A DNA stretch of 64,000 bases, taken from the NCBI GenBank assembly GCA_963675925.2, contig CAXXIB010000003.1:1-64000 (forward strand), given 5' to 3'. Under the pieces are notes generated by a model. The model worked only from the letters and a program-made list of their open reading frames with translations, was not told where the DNA came from and did not search any database. This DNA comes from CAXXOK01 sp963675925 (GTDB lineage Bacteria; Bacillota; Clostridia; Christensenellales; Aristaeellaceae). Positions 24,822 through 33,288 of the stretch are shown piece after piece (position 1 is the first letter of the stretch; the number at the start of each line of letters is the position of its first letter). Made by a program: the position numbers and the translations under genes.

Positions 24822-25409
24822 TTGCAAACCAGAGATTTGACCAGCAGGCAGTTCCAGGCAGAGGAGACGCACAAGCGGATCTACAATACAGCCTTTGGCT
24901 TGATGACAAAAAAGGGCTTTGATAAGATCACCATCAAGGATATCGCCAAAAAGGCCGGGGTATCCATCGGTACGTTTTATCATTACTACAAATCCAAGGA
25001 CGATATTCTTTACGAAATATACTACAAGGCCGACGAATATTTCAGGCAAATGATGGCGGGAATGGAGGCCGAAACCGCGCCGGAGCGCATTATCGAGTAC
25101 TTCCGCTACTATGCCAAATACTCCGAGCGCAACACCGTGGGGTTCACAACGCATCTGTATAATATCGAAAACAAATACTTCCTCAAAAAAGGCCGCCTGA
25201 TGCAAACGGTGCTGGCTGATATTATCCGCCAGGGGCAGGAGAATAAAGAACTGATTCAAACTAAAACGCCGGACGAGCTGGTGGATTTTCTATTCCTGAT
25301 TGCCAGGGGTATTATATTTGACTGGGGCCTGCGGGACGGCCAGTATGATGTCGAAGCGAAAACCATCGAAATTATGACCATGCAGGTGTCGCTGCTTCAA
25401 CCCAAATAA
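24822..25409 (+). CDS. TetR family transcriptional regulator (second copy)
   Basis: About 195 aa, paralogue of the divergent TetR protein, with helix-turn-helix ITIKDIAKKAGVSIGTFYHY followed by YKSKDDILYEIYYKADEYF. The start is probably TTG 24822 (AAGGTG a few bases upstream); an in-frame GTG at 24813 is possible but would place the ribosome site inside the gene. Convergent with the FAD oxidase operon and separated from it by a strong bidirectional terminator. Confidence 0.88.
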   Translation: MQTRDLTSRQFQAEETHKRIYNTAFGLMTKKGFDKITIKDIAKKAGVSIGTFYHYYKSKDDILYEIYYKADEYFRQMMAGMEAETAPERIIEYFRYYAKYSERNTVGFTTHLYNIENKYFLKKGRLMQTVLADIIRQGQENKELIQTKTPDELVDFLFLIARGIIFDWGLRDGQYDVEAKTIEIMTMQVSLLQPK

Positions 25410-25421
25410 ACAAAGCTGTAG

Positions 25422-25464
25422 TGAAAAACCGGATGGAAGGCGAAACCCTTCCATCCGGTTTTTC
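25422..25464. terminator. Bidirectional terminator
   Basis: An 18-bp stem (GAAAAACCGGATGGAAGG with its complement) and a 6- to 7-nt loop, T-rich on both strands, between the convergent tetR and FAD oxidase genes. Confidence 0.88.
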
Positions 25465-25475
25465 AGTGACATTGA

Positions 25476-27143
25476 TTACGCTTTTTCCAGCGTGTCGGGA
25501 TCCAGCGTTCTGACATAGGTACCGCAGAGGTTGTTGGGGTTGATCGCTTCACGAATTTTGTACTGATAGGCGAATACCCAGGGCTGCGGCGCTTTGGAGA
25601 ACATTTCGTTGTGTTCTTCCTGCGTATAGTAGTAGCCGTCCATATGACGCACGTCGGAGTTCCAACGGCAGAAGTCCGGACCAAAGGCATACTTGTTGTG
25701 GAACAACTGGTTGCCATCCACAAACTTGGCGGTACCGTGGACAGAGTCTTTGTCGTAGGAGTCGAAGTTGGTGAAGAATTCCCAACCGGTCGATCCGCCG
25801 CCGCCGATGCTGGACACACCACCCATGGAGGAGTCGCCGCCGGTGGCTGCGATATGGGTGTATTTCTGTTCCCAGTCCTTTTTGATGGCTGCTGCTTCTT
25901 CTGCGACTTCGACGGCCTTCCATACGTTGCCGGTCAGGCCGAAGGTGCCTTCGTACGCGCCGCACATGACGTAGTTGAGGTTCTTATGGCCAAGACGCGT
26001 CAGGTACAGAAGTGCGAAATCGTGCATGTCTTTTTCAAGCATCATTTCGTTCTTCCAGCCACCGGTCTGTTCCAGAATGTAGTTCACGGCCGCTTCTTTG
26101 TATTCCATATCGCGCTTGGTGATGCCCGCGATGATGACCTGATACTCAAGCTTCATGCTCTTGTTCTGCTCCTGCAGATACGGATCATCCAGCATACCGG
26201 GGAGGTCGGCCAGCTGTGCGTCCGGATTGGTGATGATCTTGAGCATGAAGGCTTTTAGATCGCGGCCGAACATGTTGAACTGGCGGTGACCGGTGTAGAG
26301 CACATCGCACTCATAGAAATACTGCGTGGAGCGCGCCCAGGCTTGCCAATCAGGGAAGCACAGGGTGTAGCAGCGGAAGTTATCGCCCAGATCCGCTTTG
26401 TAGGCGGGAATGGTGCCATAGGTGGGCAGGACTTTGGGGCCCGGCCACGGATGCAGCCTGACAGCCATCTTCGTGCAGACACCGAACGTGCCGGCGGCAC
26501 CGAAGATACCTCTGAGCATACCCCTTTGGCTGGGGCCGGGGCCTTCGCCGCAGAACCAGCCATCGCCGGATCCCCAGGAGCCTGTACGCATGACTTCGCC
26601 GGAGGGCAGAACCCATTCCACGCCGAGCATGTTTTCAGAACCCGCGCCCATGGAGATGGAGTTGGGGCCGAAAGCCGCCCAGGAGGAGAAGTTGGCCAGG
26701 GTGGAGGAGCTGCAGCCTACGCCGGGGATGTTCAGGTTCAGGCCATACTTCAGGGCTTCCGCCTGTACCGTAGCGCCGATGGCGAAGGGCTCGATGACTG
26801 CGGTCATGTTTTTCTGGTCGATTTCAACGCTCTTCATGCGCCGGGTGTCCAACTGGATGGCGTAATCGCCGCCGATGTACCCCATGGTGGACCAGAAGGT
26901 GGTGGATGCTTTGAACTCGATGCCGTATTTGTTGCAAAGACGGATTACGCCCTGCACTTCTTCGGTGTTGCCGGGCAGAACCACGGCCTGGGGCAGGGGA
27001 GTCCAGTGCTCAGACGGGCCATAGTGAGCCGAAGACTGAGAAGGAACGTTCCGGTAGGATTCACGGACACCCAAGTTCCTGGAGATATTGCGTTTACCAA
27101 CGACAGCTTCCAGTGCTTGATAAATCTCATTCGATAAAGTCAT
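25476..27143 (-). CDS. FAD-binding oxidoreductase subunit (GlcD/VAO-like), large
   Basis: A 555-aa flavoprotein of the FAD-linked oxidase (GlcD / vanillyl-alcohol oxidase) superfamily. The PCMH-type FAD fold spans about residues 40-250: LPQAVVLPGNTEEVQGVIRL, the substrate-side SMGAGSENMLGVEWVLPSGE and a GIFGAAGTFGVCTKMAVRLH segment. The substrate half follows. It is longer than GlcD (about 500 aa). It is the last gene of a three-gene operon with a CCG Fe-S protein and a second FAD subunit, like glycolate oxidase GlcDEF. The start (27143, GAGGAGG upstream) was chosen over a longer frame. The true substrate is unknown; a hydroxy acid is the best guess. Confidence 0.85.
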   Translation of the reverse strand: MTLSNEIYQALEAVVGKRNISRNLGVRESYRNVPSQSSAHYGPSEHWTPLPQAVVLPGNTEEVQGVIRLCNKYGIEFKASTTFWSTMGYIGGDYAIQLDTRRMKSVEIDQKNMTAVIEPFAIGATVQAEALKYGLNLNIPGVGCSSSTLANFSSWAAFGPNSISMGAGSENMLGVEWVLPSGEVMRTGSWGSGDGWFCGEGPGPSQRGMLRGIFGAAGTFGVCTKMAVRLHPWPGPKVLPTYGTIPAYKADLGDNFRCYTLCFPDWQAWARSTQYFYECDVLYTGHRQFNMFGRDLKAFMLKIITNPDAQLADLPGMLDDPYLQEQNKSMKLEYQVIIAGITKRDMEYKEAAVNYILEQTGGWKNEMMLEKDMHDFALLYLTRLGHKNLNYVMCGAYEGTFGLTGNVWKAVEVAEEAAAIKKDWEQKYTHIAATGGDSSMGGVSSIGGGGSTGWEFFTNFDSYDKDSVHGTAKFVDGNQLFHNKYAFGPDFCRWNSDVRHMDGYYYTQEEHNEMFSKAPQPWVFAYQYKIREAINPNNLCGTYVRTLDPDTLEKA

Positions 27144-27156
27144 ACTCTGCCTCCTC

Positions 27157-28431
27157 TCACAGTGCTTGCTGTACGAGAGCAATAATGTCAACAACGTTAA
27201 TCTTGTTGCCATTCTCGTCTACAGCATTGTCAAAATTGTCTTGGCACCAGGGGCAAGCGGTAACCAGGGCGTCTGCTCCGGTTGCGTTTGCTTCGGTCAC
27301 GCGCTCACCGGCAGTCCAGGCGGAGAATTCCGGGTTGGACTCTTGGCAGTTGGCGCCGGCGCCGCAGCACCAGGAGTATTCACGAATTCTTTCCATTTCC
27401 ACGAGCTTGACGCCGGGAATGGCTTTGAGGATGTTGCGGGGGGCATCGTAGATGCCGTACGCGCCGTTGTATCTGGGTTTGCGGGGTTCCCAGGTGTGGA
27501 TCTGGTTGAAGATTTTCTTTTCTTTACCTTCCCACGGCACATAAGCTTCGCCCAGGCGGCCCAGGTGGCAGGGATCGTGATAGGTCACTGTCATGGGCAC
27601 TTCCTTGGTGAAGGTCAATTTGCCTTCCTGGATCAGCTGGTCGATGTATTCAACAACGTGGAGAACCTTGACATCCAGGCCGAGCTTGGCGTACTGGCGT
27701 TTGAAGGAATGGTAGCAGTCCGAGCAGGGGGTGACGATGGTTTTCACACCGGCAGTCTGGAATGCTTTGATGTTATTGGTAGCGCCTTTTTCAAACTCTT
27801 TGAAAAAGCCCATTTGCTTGGCGCGGCCGGTGCAGCAGTTGTCCGCTGCGCCCAGGGTGCCCACATCCACGCCCGCATTTTGCAGCAATTTCACAGCGGC
27901 ACGCGCTGTATCCTGCAGTTTGGGGGTGTAGCTGTACTTACAGCCGGCAAAGAACGCGACTTCGCCCTGTTCCTTCATTAAATCCTTCATGTTCAGGCCT
28001 TCGGCCCAATCCATGCGGTTTTGCTTCTTGGTGCCGGGGATCATGCTGTTTTCTTTGGCGAGGGTATCCATAATGGGCTGTTGACCGGGCAGAATTTTGC
28101 CGTTTTCTACGGCGTAGGCTTTCTGCTCAATGTTATGGTCCAGCACGTCCAGGTTATAGCGGGTGACTTTGCAGCCGATATCGCAGTAACCACAGGATGT
28201 GCAGGAGTGGATCAGGTCGGTGACGGTCTCATCCAATTCGGCCCTGCCATCCAGCAGGCTTTGGCTGAGTTGAAAGCGGCCGCGGGCCGAATAGGTCATA
28301 AAATTGTAGTAACCGATGCTGGGGCAGTTCTCAGCGAATCTGAGGCTCTGCACTTTATCAAACGGGATAAATTTACAGCTTGCGCAGTTGCTGCAACGCT
28401 CCATCATGGGTCTGTAATCCTTTAAAGCCAT
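27157..28431 (-). CDS. (Fe-S)-binding protein, GlcF / CCG-domain type
   Basis: A 424-aa electron-transfer subunit. The N-terminal ferredoxin part has CSNCASC with a further Cys and CTSCGYCDIGC, enough for two [4Fe-4S] clusters. Two CCG-type cysteine-rich domains follow (NCCTGR with CSDCYHSF; HDPCHLGR with CCGAGANCQ and CPWC), as in GlcF, LutA and HdrB. It should pass electrons from the two FAD subunits on either side to quinone or another carrier. Start ATG with AAGGAGG. The spacing to its neighbours is 13-24 bases, so they are one operon. Confidence 0.88.
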   Translation of the reverse strand: MALKDYRPMMERCSNCASCKFIPFDKVQSLRFAENCPSIGYYNFMTYSARGRFQLSQSLLDGRAELDETVTDLIHSCTSCGYCDIGCKVTRYNLDVLDHNIEQKAYAVENGKILPGQQPIMDTLAKENSMIPGTKKQNRMDWAEGLNMKDLMKEQGEVAFFAGCKYSYTPKLQDTARAAVKLLQNAGVDVGTLGAADNCCTGRAKQMGFFKEFEKGATNNIKAFQTAGVKTIVTPCSDCYHSFKRQYAKLGLDVKVLHVVEYIDQLIQEGKLTFTKEVPMTVTYHDPCHLGRLGEAYVPWEGKEKKIFNQIHTWEPRKPRYNGAYGIYDAPRNILKAIPGVKLVEMERIREYSWCCGAGANCQESNPEFSAWTAGERVTEANATGADALVTACPWCQDNFDNAVDENGNKINVVDIIALVQQAL

Positions 28432-28455
28432 CTCTGTATCCTCCTTTTCAACCGA

Positions 28456-29928
28456 TTAATGCAGGGTGAGTTTGCCGGTGTTCATGATATTGTTCGGATC
28501 AAAGATATTCTTCATCCGCTGCAGCAGCACATAGGACTGTGCATCTTTATTGAGTTGAATATTGTTCCAAATGCCATAGGGCCGTGCGTAGTAAGCGCCG
28601 AGTTTGGACATTTCGCGGCTGGCCTTTTCGTACAATGCTTTGGTCTTTTTCACTTCGCTGACACTGGAAGGATCGTAGGGCAGTACGAACTCCAGGTGCA
28701 CAGATGTACCCATGTGCTGGGGCTGGATGTACACGCCGATATCCTCGGAAGGATAGCCCGCTTCCACGGCCAGTTCGTACATCAGGGCGATGAACTTGGA
28801 CGTTTTATCAAGCGTAGTGACAAAGAAAATCTCCTGGAAAGCGCCCTTTTGGGTCTGCTTCCAGTACGTTTCGCCGGATACGCTGGTGACCTTTTCGTTC
28901 AGGTCATCGCCGACGAGACCGGGTACGGAGGAATCAAGATTGGCACCGGTCAGCTGGGAAATGTCTTCCAAATCCTTCATCTGACCGTCTACTTTCATTT
29001 CCGGCAAAATGATATCGCCGGATACGCCGACTGCCGCGACCCAGTTGGGCAGTTTGGTTTTCAAATCGGCAATCTGCTCGCAGCTTTCAGCAACCAGCGA
29101 GGCAAGATAAGCGCGGTTCATCATGAAAATCTTATCGCCAAAGCGCGACCAGATGACCTTATACATGAACGCTTCCAAATCGGTGGACTTGGTGGCGGAT
29201 GCAAGAACCATCTTTTTAATAGTAGGAACGAGTTCGCACTTGAACGATGCCCAGGTGACGATACCCATGCTGCCCTGTGCCTGCATGACCATGCGGAGCA
29301 TGTCGGTCATCTGCGGGCCGTTGGGGTGTACCTGCCACTTGGCAAGGTCCCACTGCTTTCCCAGATCTTTGGGTGCGTTGCCGGCTTCACCGGTGTAAAT
29401 CTGGTTGCCGTCGCCGTAGGTGACTTCGGTGCAGCGCAGGGGCTCGGTATAGTTGAACTGATGCAGCACGTTGAGCCGGGGTTCGACTTCCAGCATGCTG
29501 GTCAATACGGATTTGCCTGCTTTGGGGGTCAGGGGCATTGCGATGGTCATGCCTTCCTTGGCCAGAGCGGGTAAAAGCTGTTCGTAGGTGACGCCGGGCT
29601 CGATAATGGCCATCCTCTGCTGGCGGTTGATGCTGAGGATCTTGTTCATGCCACTGAGGTCTACGATGACCGATTCCGGCACGCTGGGCACCGTGTCTCC
29701 TTTGAAATGGGGCCCTGCCGAGCTGACCGGGACAAGCGGTGTTTTGGTAGTGTTCGCCCATTTGACCAATTCCTGGACCTGTGCGGCGTTTTCAGGTTTT
29801 ACAACCATCAACGGCATCATAGGCGTGGCAAAACTCAGGTCACTGGAAAACGACTCCAGAACTTCCGGGCTATCGATCACATTCTGTTCCCCGACAATGC
29901 CAACGAGTTCTTTTTTGATGCTTGCCAA
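28456..29928 (-). CDS. FAD-binding oxidoreductase subunit (GlcD-like)
   Basis: A 490-aa FAD-linked oxidase, GlcD family, first gene of the operon. FAD-domain features: PLMVVKPENAAQVQELVKWA, LVPVSSAGPHFKGD and an AIIEPGVTYEQLLPALAKEG segment. The C-terminal end has the usual KNIFDPNNIMNTGKL. It is related to, but clearly different from, the other FAD subunit, so the complex probably holds two distinct FAD sites as in GlcD and GlcE. Start is TTG 29928 with GGAGG 8 nt upstream. Transcribed from an extended -10 promoter with a palindrome. Confidence 0.87.
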   Translation of the reverse strand: MASIKKELVGIVGEQNVIDSPEVLESFSSDLSFATPMMPLMVVKPENAAQVQELVKWANTTKTPLVPVSSAGPHFKGDTVPSVPESVIVDLSGMNKILSINRQQRMAIIEPGVTYEQLLPALAKEGMTIAMPLTPKAGKSVLTSMLEVEPRLNVLHQFNYTEPLRCTEVTYGDGNQIYTGEAGNAPKDLGKQWDLAKWQVHPNGPQMTDMLRMVMQAQGSMGIVTWASFKCELVPTIKKMVLASATKSTDLEAFMYKVIWSRFGDKIFMMNRAYLASLVAESCEQIADLKTKLPNWVAAVGVSGDIILPEMKVDGQMKDLEDISQLTGANLDSSVPGLVGDDLNEKVTSVSGETYWKQTQKGAFQEIFFVTTLDKTSKFIALMYELAVEAGYPSEDIGVYIQPQHMGTSVHLEFVLPYDPSSVSEVKKTKALYEKASREMSKLGAYYARPYGIWNNIQLNKDAQSYVLLQRMKNIFDPNNIMNTGKLTLH

Positions 29929-29962
29929 AGCTGCTTCCTCCTTTTTCTCCTTAAGGTATTAA

Positions 29963-29988
29963 ATTATAGCATGATGAACGCGTTCATC
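29963..29988 (-). promoter_or_regulatory. Extended -10 promoter with 16-bp palindromic operator
   Basis: Minus strand: TGC-TATAAT (extended -10, 29963-29971) directly follows the perfect palindrome GATGAACGCGTTCATC (29973-29988), which fills the spacer where RNA polymerase binds. There is no good -35. This is the classic position of a TetR-type repressor site, and two TetR genes lie at the far end of the operon. Confidence 0.65.
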
Positions 29989-30273
29989 GAACTATGTTCA
30001 TTGTGTTATGCAATAATTATATAATACTCTTTTAGGTTTGTAAAGTGTTTGAAGAAAAAATGCTTGACAAACGCAAACCTTTCGAATAATCTGTACTTAG
30101 AATGAATGGTTTCGGTGAATGATATCAACGCAAACCACAGTCGCAGGATTAGAATAGTATAGTTGTACGGGGGGTGAACAAGTTCTGTGGTGGTATCATG
30201 ACCGAAAGATCGGAATGATCATCAACATTCGCTAAGTGAATCCGTTTACACAAAAAATAAGGAGGATACCAGA
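29989..30273 (+). promoter_or_regulatory. TRAP operon promoter region
   Basis: A TTGACA box (30064-30069) with AATAAT 15 bp or TAATCT 17 bp downstream is the likely plus-strand promoter. AATGAA/TGAATG half-sites lie at 30100-30122. A 15-bp imperfect dyad, ATTCGCTAAGTGAAT, lies at 30227-30241 just before the ribosome site. Together with the palindrome at 29973 this suggests joint control of both divergent operons. Confidence 0.5.
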
Positions 30274-31284
30274 ATGAACAAAACTCTCAAAAGGAACGTT
30301 ACCATTTTGCTGTCAGTCGTACTGACTTTTGCATTGATGGCAAGCGCAGGTGCATTGACCCTGAACCTCAGCCATTTTATGTCTAACATGCACCCCCTGC
30401 ATGTGCACATTCTCCAGCCTTTCGCTGACGAAGTGAAAGAAAAGACTGACGGCCGCGTAGAAATCGTCATCCATGGCGGTAACTCGCTCGTAGCGGCCAC
30501 CGATGCCATCGACGCCGCTGAAGCCGGCATCGTCGACATCTCCTTCATTCTGCCCGCATATACCCCCGGCAGATTTCTGCTGTCTATGATCGAAGAATTC
30601 CCCTTCATGTTCGATACCTCGTATCAGGCGAACATGGCGGCAGCCCAGATTCAGGATGTGTTGCAGGAGTACGACTACACCACCCTGAAGCTCCTGTGGT
30701 TCGGCAGCACCGATGTTGGCCAGATCTTCTCCAAGATGGAGCTGGACTCTGCGGCTGACCTGGTCGGGAAAAAACTCAGATCTCCGGGTACGTTCTACAA
30801 CGACGTTGTCAAAGGCCTTGGCGCCACCGAAGTCTCGCTGCCCGTCAGCGACCTGTATGATGCCCTTGACCGCAGCATCGTGGATGGCACCTTCATGGCG
30901 ATCTCCGCGCTGAAATCCTTCAAACTTGGCGAAGTTGTATCGCACGTTTACATGTGCAATATGTATGTCACCCCGCTGGTCATGGTTATGAACTGGGACA
31001 GCTGGGACAAGATGTCCGCAGAAGACCAGGCTGTGATCGAAGAATTGCTGGCCGAGTTCCCCGAAAAGATCGGTCATCTGTATGACGAAGAAGTGCAGCC
31101 CGCTATTGATTTCGCAACTGAAAAAGGCGTGATCTTCTCCGACTTCACCGACGAAGAAATGGCTGAGTTCCATGCCGTCGTCGAACCGATCGTTGCCAAC
31201 TGGCTGTCTGTGATGGACGAACAGGGCCTGCCGGGCACCGAAACCTATGAGACGCTGAAAGAAGCGGCTGAAATGTACAAGTAA
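30274..31284 (+). CDS. TRAP transporter substrate-binding protein, DctP family
   Basis: A 336-aa extracytoplasmic binding protein for an organic acid. Type I signal peptide (KRNVTILLSVVLTFALMASA, cut near AGA/LTLN) with no lipobox. The family's conserved middle is present (AADLVGKKLRSPG, with the Arg that salt-bridges a carboxylate ligand). AAGGAGG ribosome site. The three TRAP genes follow each other here and are probably induced with the oxidase operon, so the ligand may be its substrate (inference). Confidence 0.92.
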   Translation: MNKTLKRNVTILLSVVLTFALMASAGALTLNLSHFMSNMHPLHVHILQPFADEVKEKTDGRVEIVIHGGNSLVAATDAIDAAEAGIVDISFILPAYTPGRFLLSMIEEFPFMFDTSYQANMAAAQIQDVLQEYDYTTLKLLWFGSTDVGQIFSKMELDSAADLVGKKLRSPGTFYNDVVKGLGATEVSLPVSDLYDALDRSIVDGTFMAISALKSFKLGEVVSHVYMCNMYVTPLVMVMNWDSWDKMSAEDQAVIEELLAEFPEKIGHLYDEEVQPAIDFATEKGVIFSDFTDEEMAEFHAVVEPIVANWLSVMDEQGLPGTETYETLKEAAEMYK

Positions 31285-31296
31285 ACCCGTTTCCTC

Positions 31297-31334
31297 CCGC
31301 ATGTCCAGGGCGGCGTGCCGCCTTGGACATGCGG
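31297..31334 (+). repeat. GC-rich stem-loop between dctP and dctQ
   Basis: CCGCATGTCC pairs with GGACATGCGG, with an inner GGCGGC/GCCGCC stem. No good T-run follows. Its position after the binding-protein gene suits mRNA protection and unequal expression of P over Q and M. Confidence 0.6.
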
Positions 31335-31369
31335 ATATTTCTATAGTTTACAGATAGGTGGGATTACTG

Positions 31370-31921
31370 ATGCAAACATTCCTTGGAATAGGCAAAAAAT
31401 TGTCTAAGGCAGTTGCCTATATCGGCGCAGTTATCACCGCCGTGATGATGCTCATCACGGTAGCAGACGTTTTCGGACGGCGCTTTTTTAACGCTCCGGT
31501 TACCGGTGCATTCGAGCTTGTAAAGTTCTCACTGGTTATGTTGGTTTCGTTCGGTCTGGCTCACGCCCAGTCTGAAGGAGAAAACATCGGCATCAACATT
31601 CTTTTTGATAAATTCAATAAAGCGGTTCAACTGATTCTCGAAGTCATTATCAATATGATGAGCATCGGGCTGTTCACGGTTGTGTTCCTCAACGTGTTCA
31701 AATACGCCGAGCGTGTTTCAAGATCCAACCAGATTACCAGCGTGCTGAGAATTCCGCTTTCTCCCTGGATTTATGTCAGCGCGATAGGCGTTGGATTCCT
31801 GATTATCGCACTGTGCTTTGACTTAATCCGAAATTCTTATAACGCAGTCCAGTATTTTAAAGATAAGGCCAGCGGCAAAACCTTGGCAGCGGCTGATGAG
31901 AAAGGTGTGATAGACCAATGA
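31370..31921 (+). CDS. TRAP transporter small permease, DctQ family
   Basis: A 183-aa membrane protein with four helices, the small subunit of a TRAP carrier. Features: VADVFGRRFFNAPVTGAFE and the second-half motif around IPLSPWIYVSA. ATG 31370 has AGGTGG about 10 nt upstream; a GTG at 31358 is in frame but overlaps that site. It overlaps the large permease by ATGA. Confidence 0.9.
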   Translation: MQTFLGIGKKLSKAVAYIGAVITAVMMLITVADVFGRRFFNAPVTGAFELVKFSLVMLVSFGLAHAQSEGENIGINILFDKFNKAVQLILEVIINMMSIGLFTVVFLNVFKYAERVSRSNQITSVLRIPLSPWIYVSAIGVGFLIIALCFDLIRNSYNAVQYFKDKASGKTLAAADEKGVIDQ

Positions 31922-33213
31922 GCCCAGAGTTGATTGGTTTAATCGGAATTATTGCGCTGTTCGTACTGATGTTCCTGAAGGTTCCCATCGGTTTTTCGAT
32001 GCTGATCGTCGGCGCAGTCGGATATGCGGCAGTCATCAACCCCACGGCGGCGGCCGCCAAACTTGGTACCGACCTGTTCAACAACACACATAACTACGGG
32101 TTAACCGTTATACCGATGTTTACACTCATGGGTATGATTCTGGGGCATACAGGCCTCGGCAGCGACTTGTTTAAAGGCTTTAATGCCTGGCTGGGCTTTA
32201 TCCGCGGCGGTCTGGCCATTGCCACCATCGCAACCTGCGCAGCCTTTGCGGCTGTGTCCGGTTCCGTTATCGCCACCACTGCCACCATCGCAAACGTGGC
32301 CGTACCTGAAATGCGTAAAAAGCACTATCACGATTCACTCAATGCGGGCTGCGTGGCTTCCGGCAGTACCCTGGGTATTTTGATCCCGCCAAGTTCCGTA
32401 TTGATCATTTACGGCTTGTTGACTGAGGAATCAATCGGCCAGCTTCTGATCGGCGGCGTCATTCCCGGTTTGATCACTGCCACATTGCTGGCGTTAACCG
32501 CATATATCGTTGTTCGACTCAAGCCTGAACTGGCTCCCGAGACCTACAAAGCGACGATGAAGGAAAGATTCCAGTCCATCAAGCTGATCTGGCCGGTACC
32601 GGTTATCTTCCTGATCAGTATGGGCGGTATTTACCTTGGCTTCTTCACCCCGACCGAGGGCGGTGCCATCGGCGCGTTCGTTGCGTTGATTGTTAGCATT
32701 ATCGGCAAGCGCTTCACCTGGAAAGGCTTTGGCGATGCCTTGCTTGGCACGGTTCGTATCGTTGCTATGCTCATGGTTTTGCTCATCGGCGGCGTTGTGT
32801 TTGGTAACTTCCTGTCTGTTACCAAAATCCCGCAATGGCTTGGCACCTACTTCATCGAGCTGCCTCCCTTCGTGCTGATGCTGGCGATCTTTGCCTGCTA
32901 CTTTGTTGCCGGTTTCTTCATGGATGCCATGGCAATTCTGATTATCTTCACCGGACTGTTCTACCCGTTGATTATCCAGGCTGGCTACAGCGGCATCTGG
33001 TACGGTGTTGTCACGATTCTTATGCTCCTCATCGGCTTCCTTACGCCTCCTGTCGGTGTGGTTGCAATCGTTACATCCGGTATCACAAAGATCAAACTGG
33101 AGACTGTATTCAAAGGCGTTATTCCGTTCTGGATTGCGCTGGTCGTGTCTACCTTGCTGATGATCGTGCTCCCGGATCTGGTTACCTTCCTTCCCAATTT
33201 GATGGCAAAATAG
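31918..33213 (+). CDS. TRAP transporter large permease, DctM family
   Basis: A 431-aa membrane protein with about twelve hydrophobic segments, the Na+-coupled transport subunit. Conserved pieces: PMFTLMGMILGHTGLG, SGSVIATTATIANVAVPEM, GSTLGILIPPSSVLIIYG and FLTPPVGV. It is coupled to dctQ by ATGA. Two catabolic genes follow after about 75 bases. Confidence 0.93.
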   Translation: MSPELIGLIGIIALFVLMFLKVPIGFSMLIVGAVGYAAVINPTAAAAKLGTDLFNNTHNYGLTVIPMFTLMGMILGHTGLGSDLFKGFNAWLGFIRGGLAIATIATCAAFAAVSGSVIATTATIANVAVPEMRKKHYHDSLNAGCVASGSTLGILIPPSSVLIIYGLLTEESIGQLLIGGVIPGLITATLLALTAYIVVRLKPELAPETYKATMKERFQSIKLIWPVPVIFLISMGGIYLGFFTPTEGGAIGAFVALIVSIIGKRFTWKGFGDALLGTVRIVAMLMVLLIGGVVFGNFLSVTKIPQWLGTYFIELPPFVLMLAIFACYFVAGFFMDAMAILIIFTGLFYPLIIQAGYSGIWYGVVTILMLLIGFLTPPVGVVAIVTSGITKIKLETVFKGVIPFWIALVVSTLLMIVLPDLVTFLPNLMAK

Positions 33214-33288
33214 TATCAAAATAGGCCAAGGTCTAGTTTGTGCTGCAAAAAAACACAGTTGAGAACGCTACCCGAGAGGAGAAACATT

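Noticed and set aside
26286..29574. Long plus-strand frames (for example 26286-27137 and 28459-29574)
   Set aside because: They lie opposite strongly supported FAD and Fe-S genes, have no ribosome sites and give low-complexity, family-free proteins. Antisense shadows of high-GC third positions.
30313..31302. 329-codon minus-strand frame opposite the TRAP binding protein
   Set aside because: The plus-strand gene has signal peptide, family motifs and ribosome site. The antisense product shows none.
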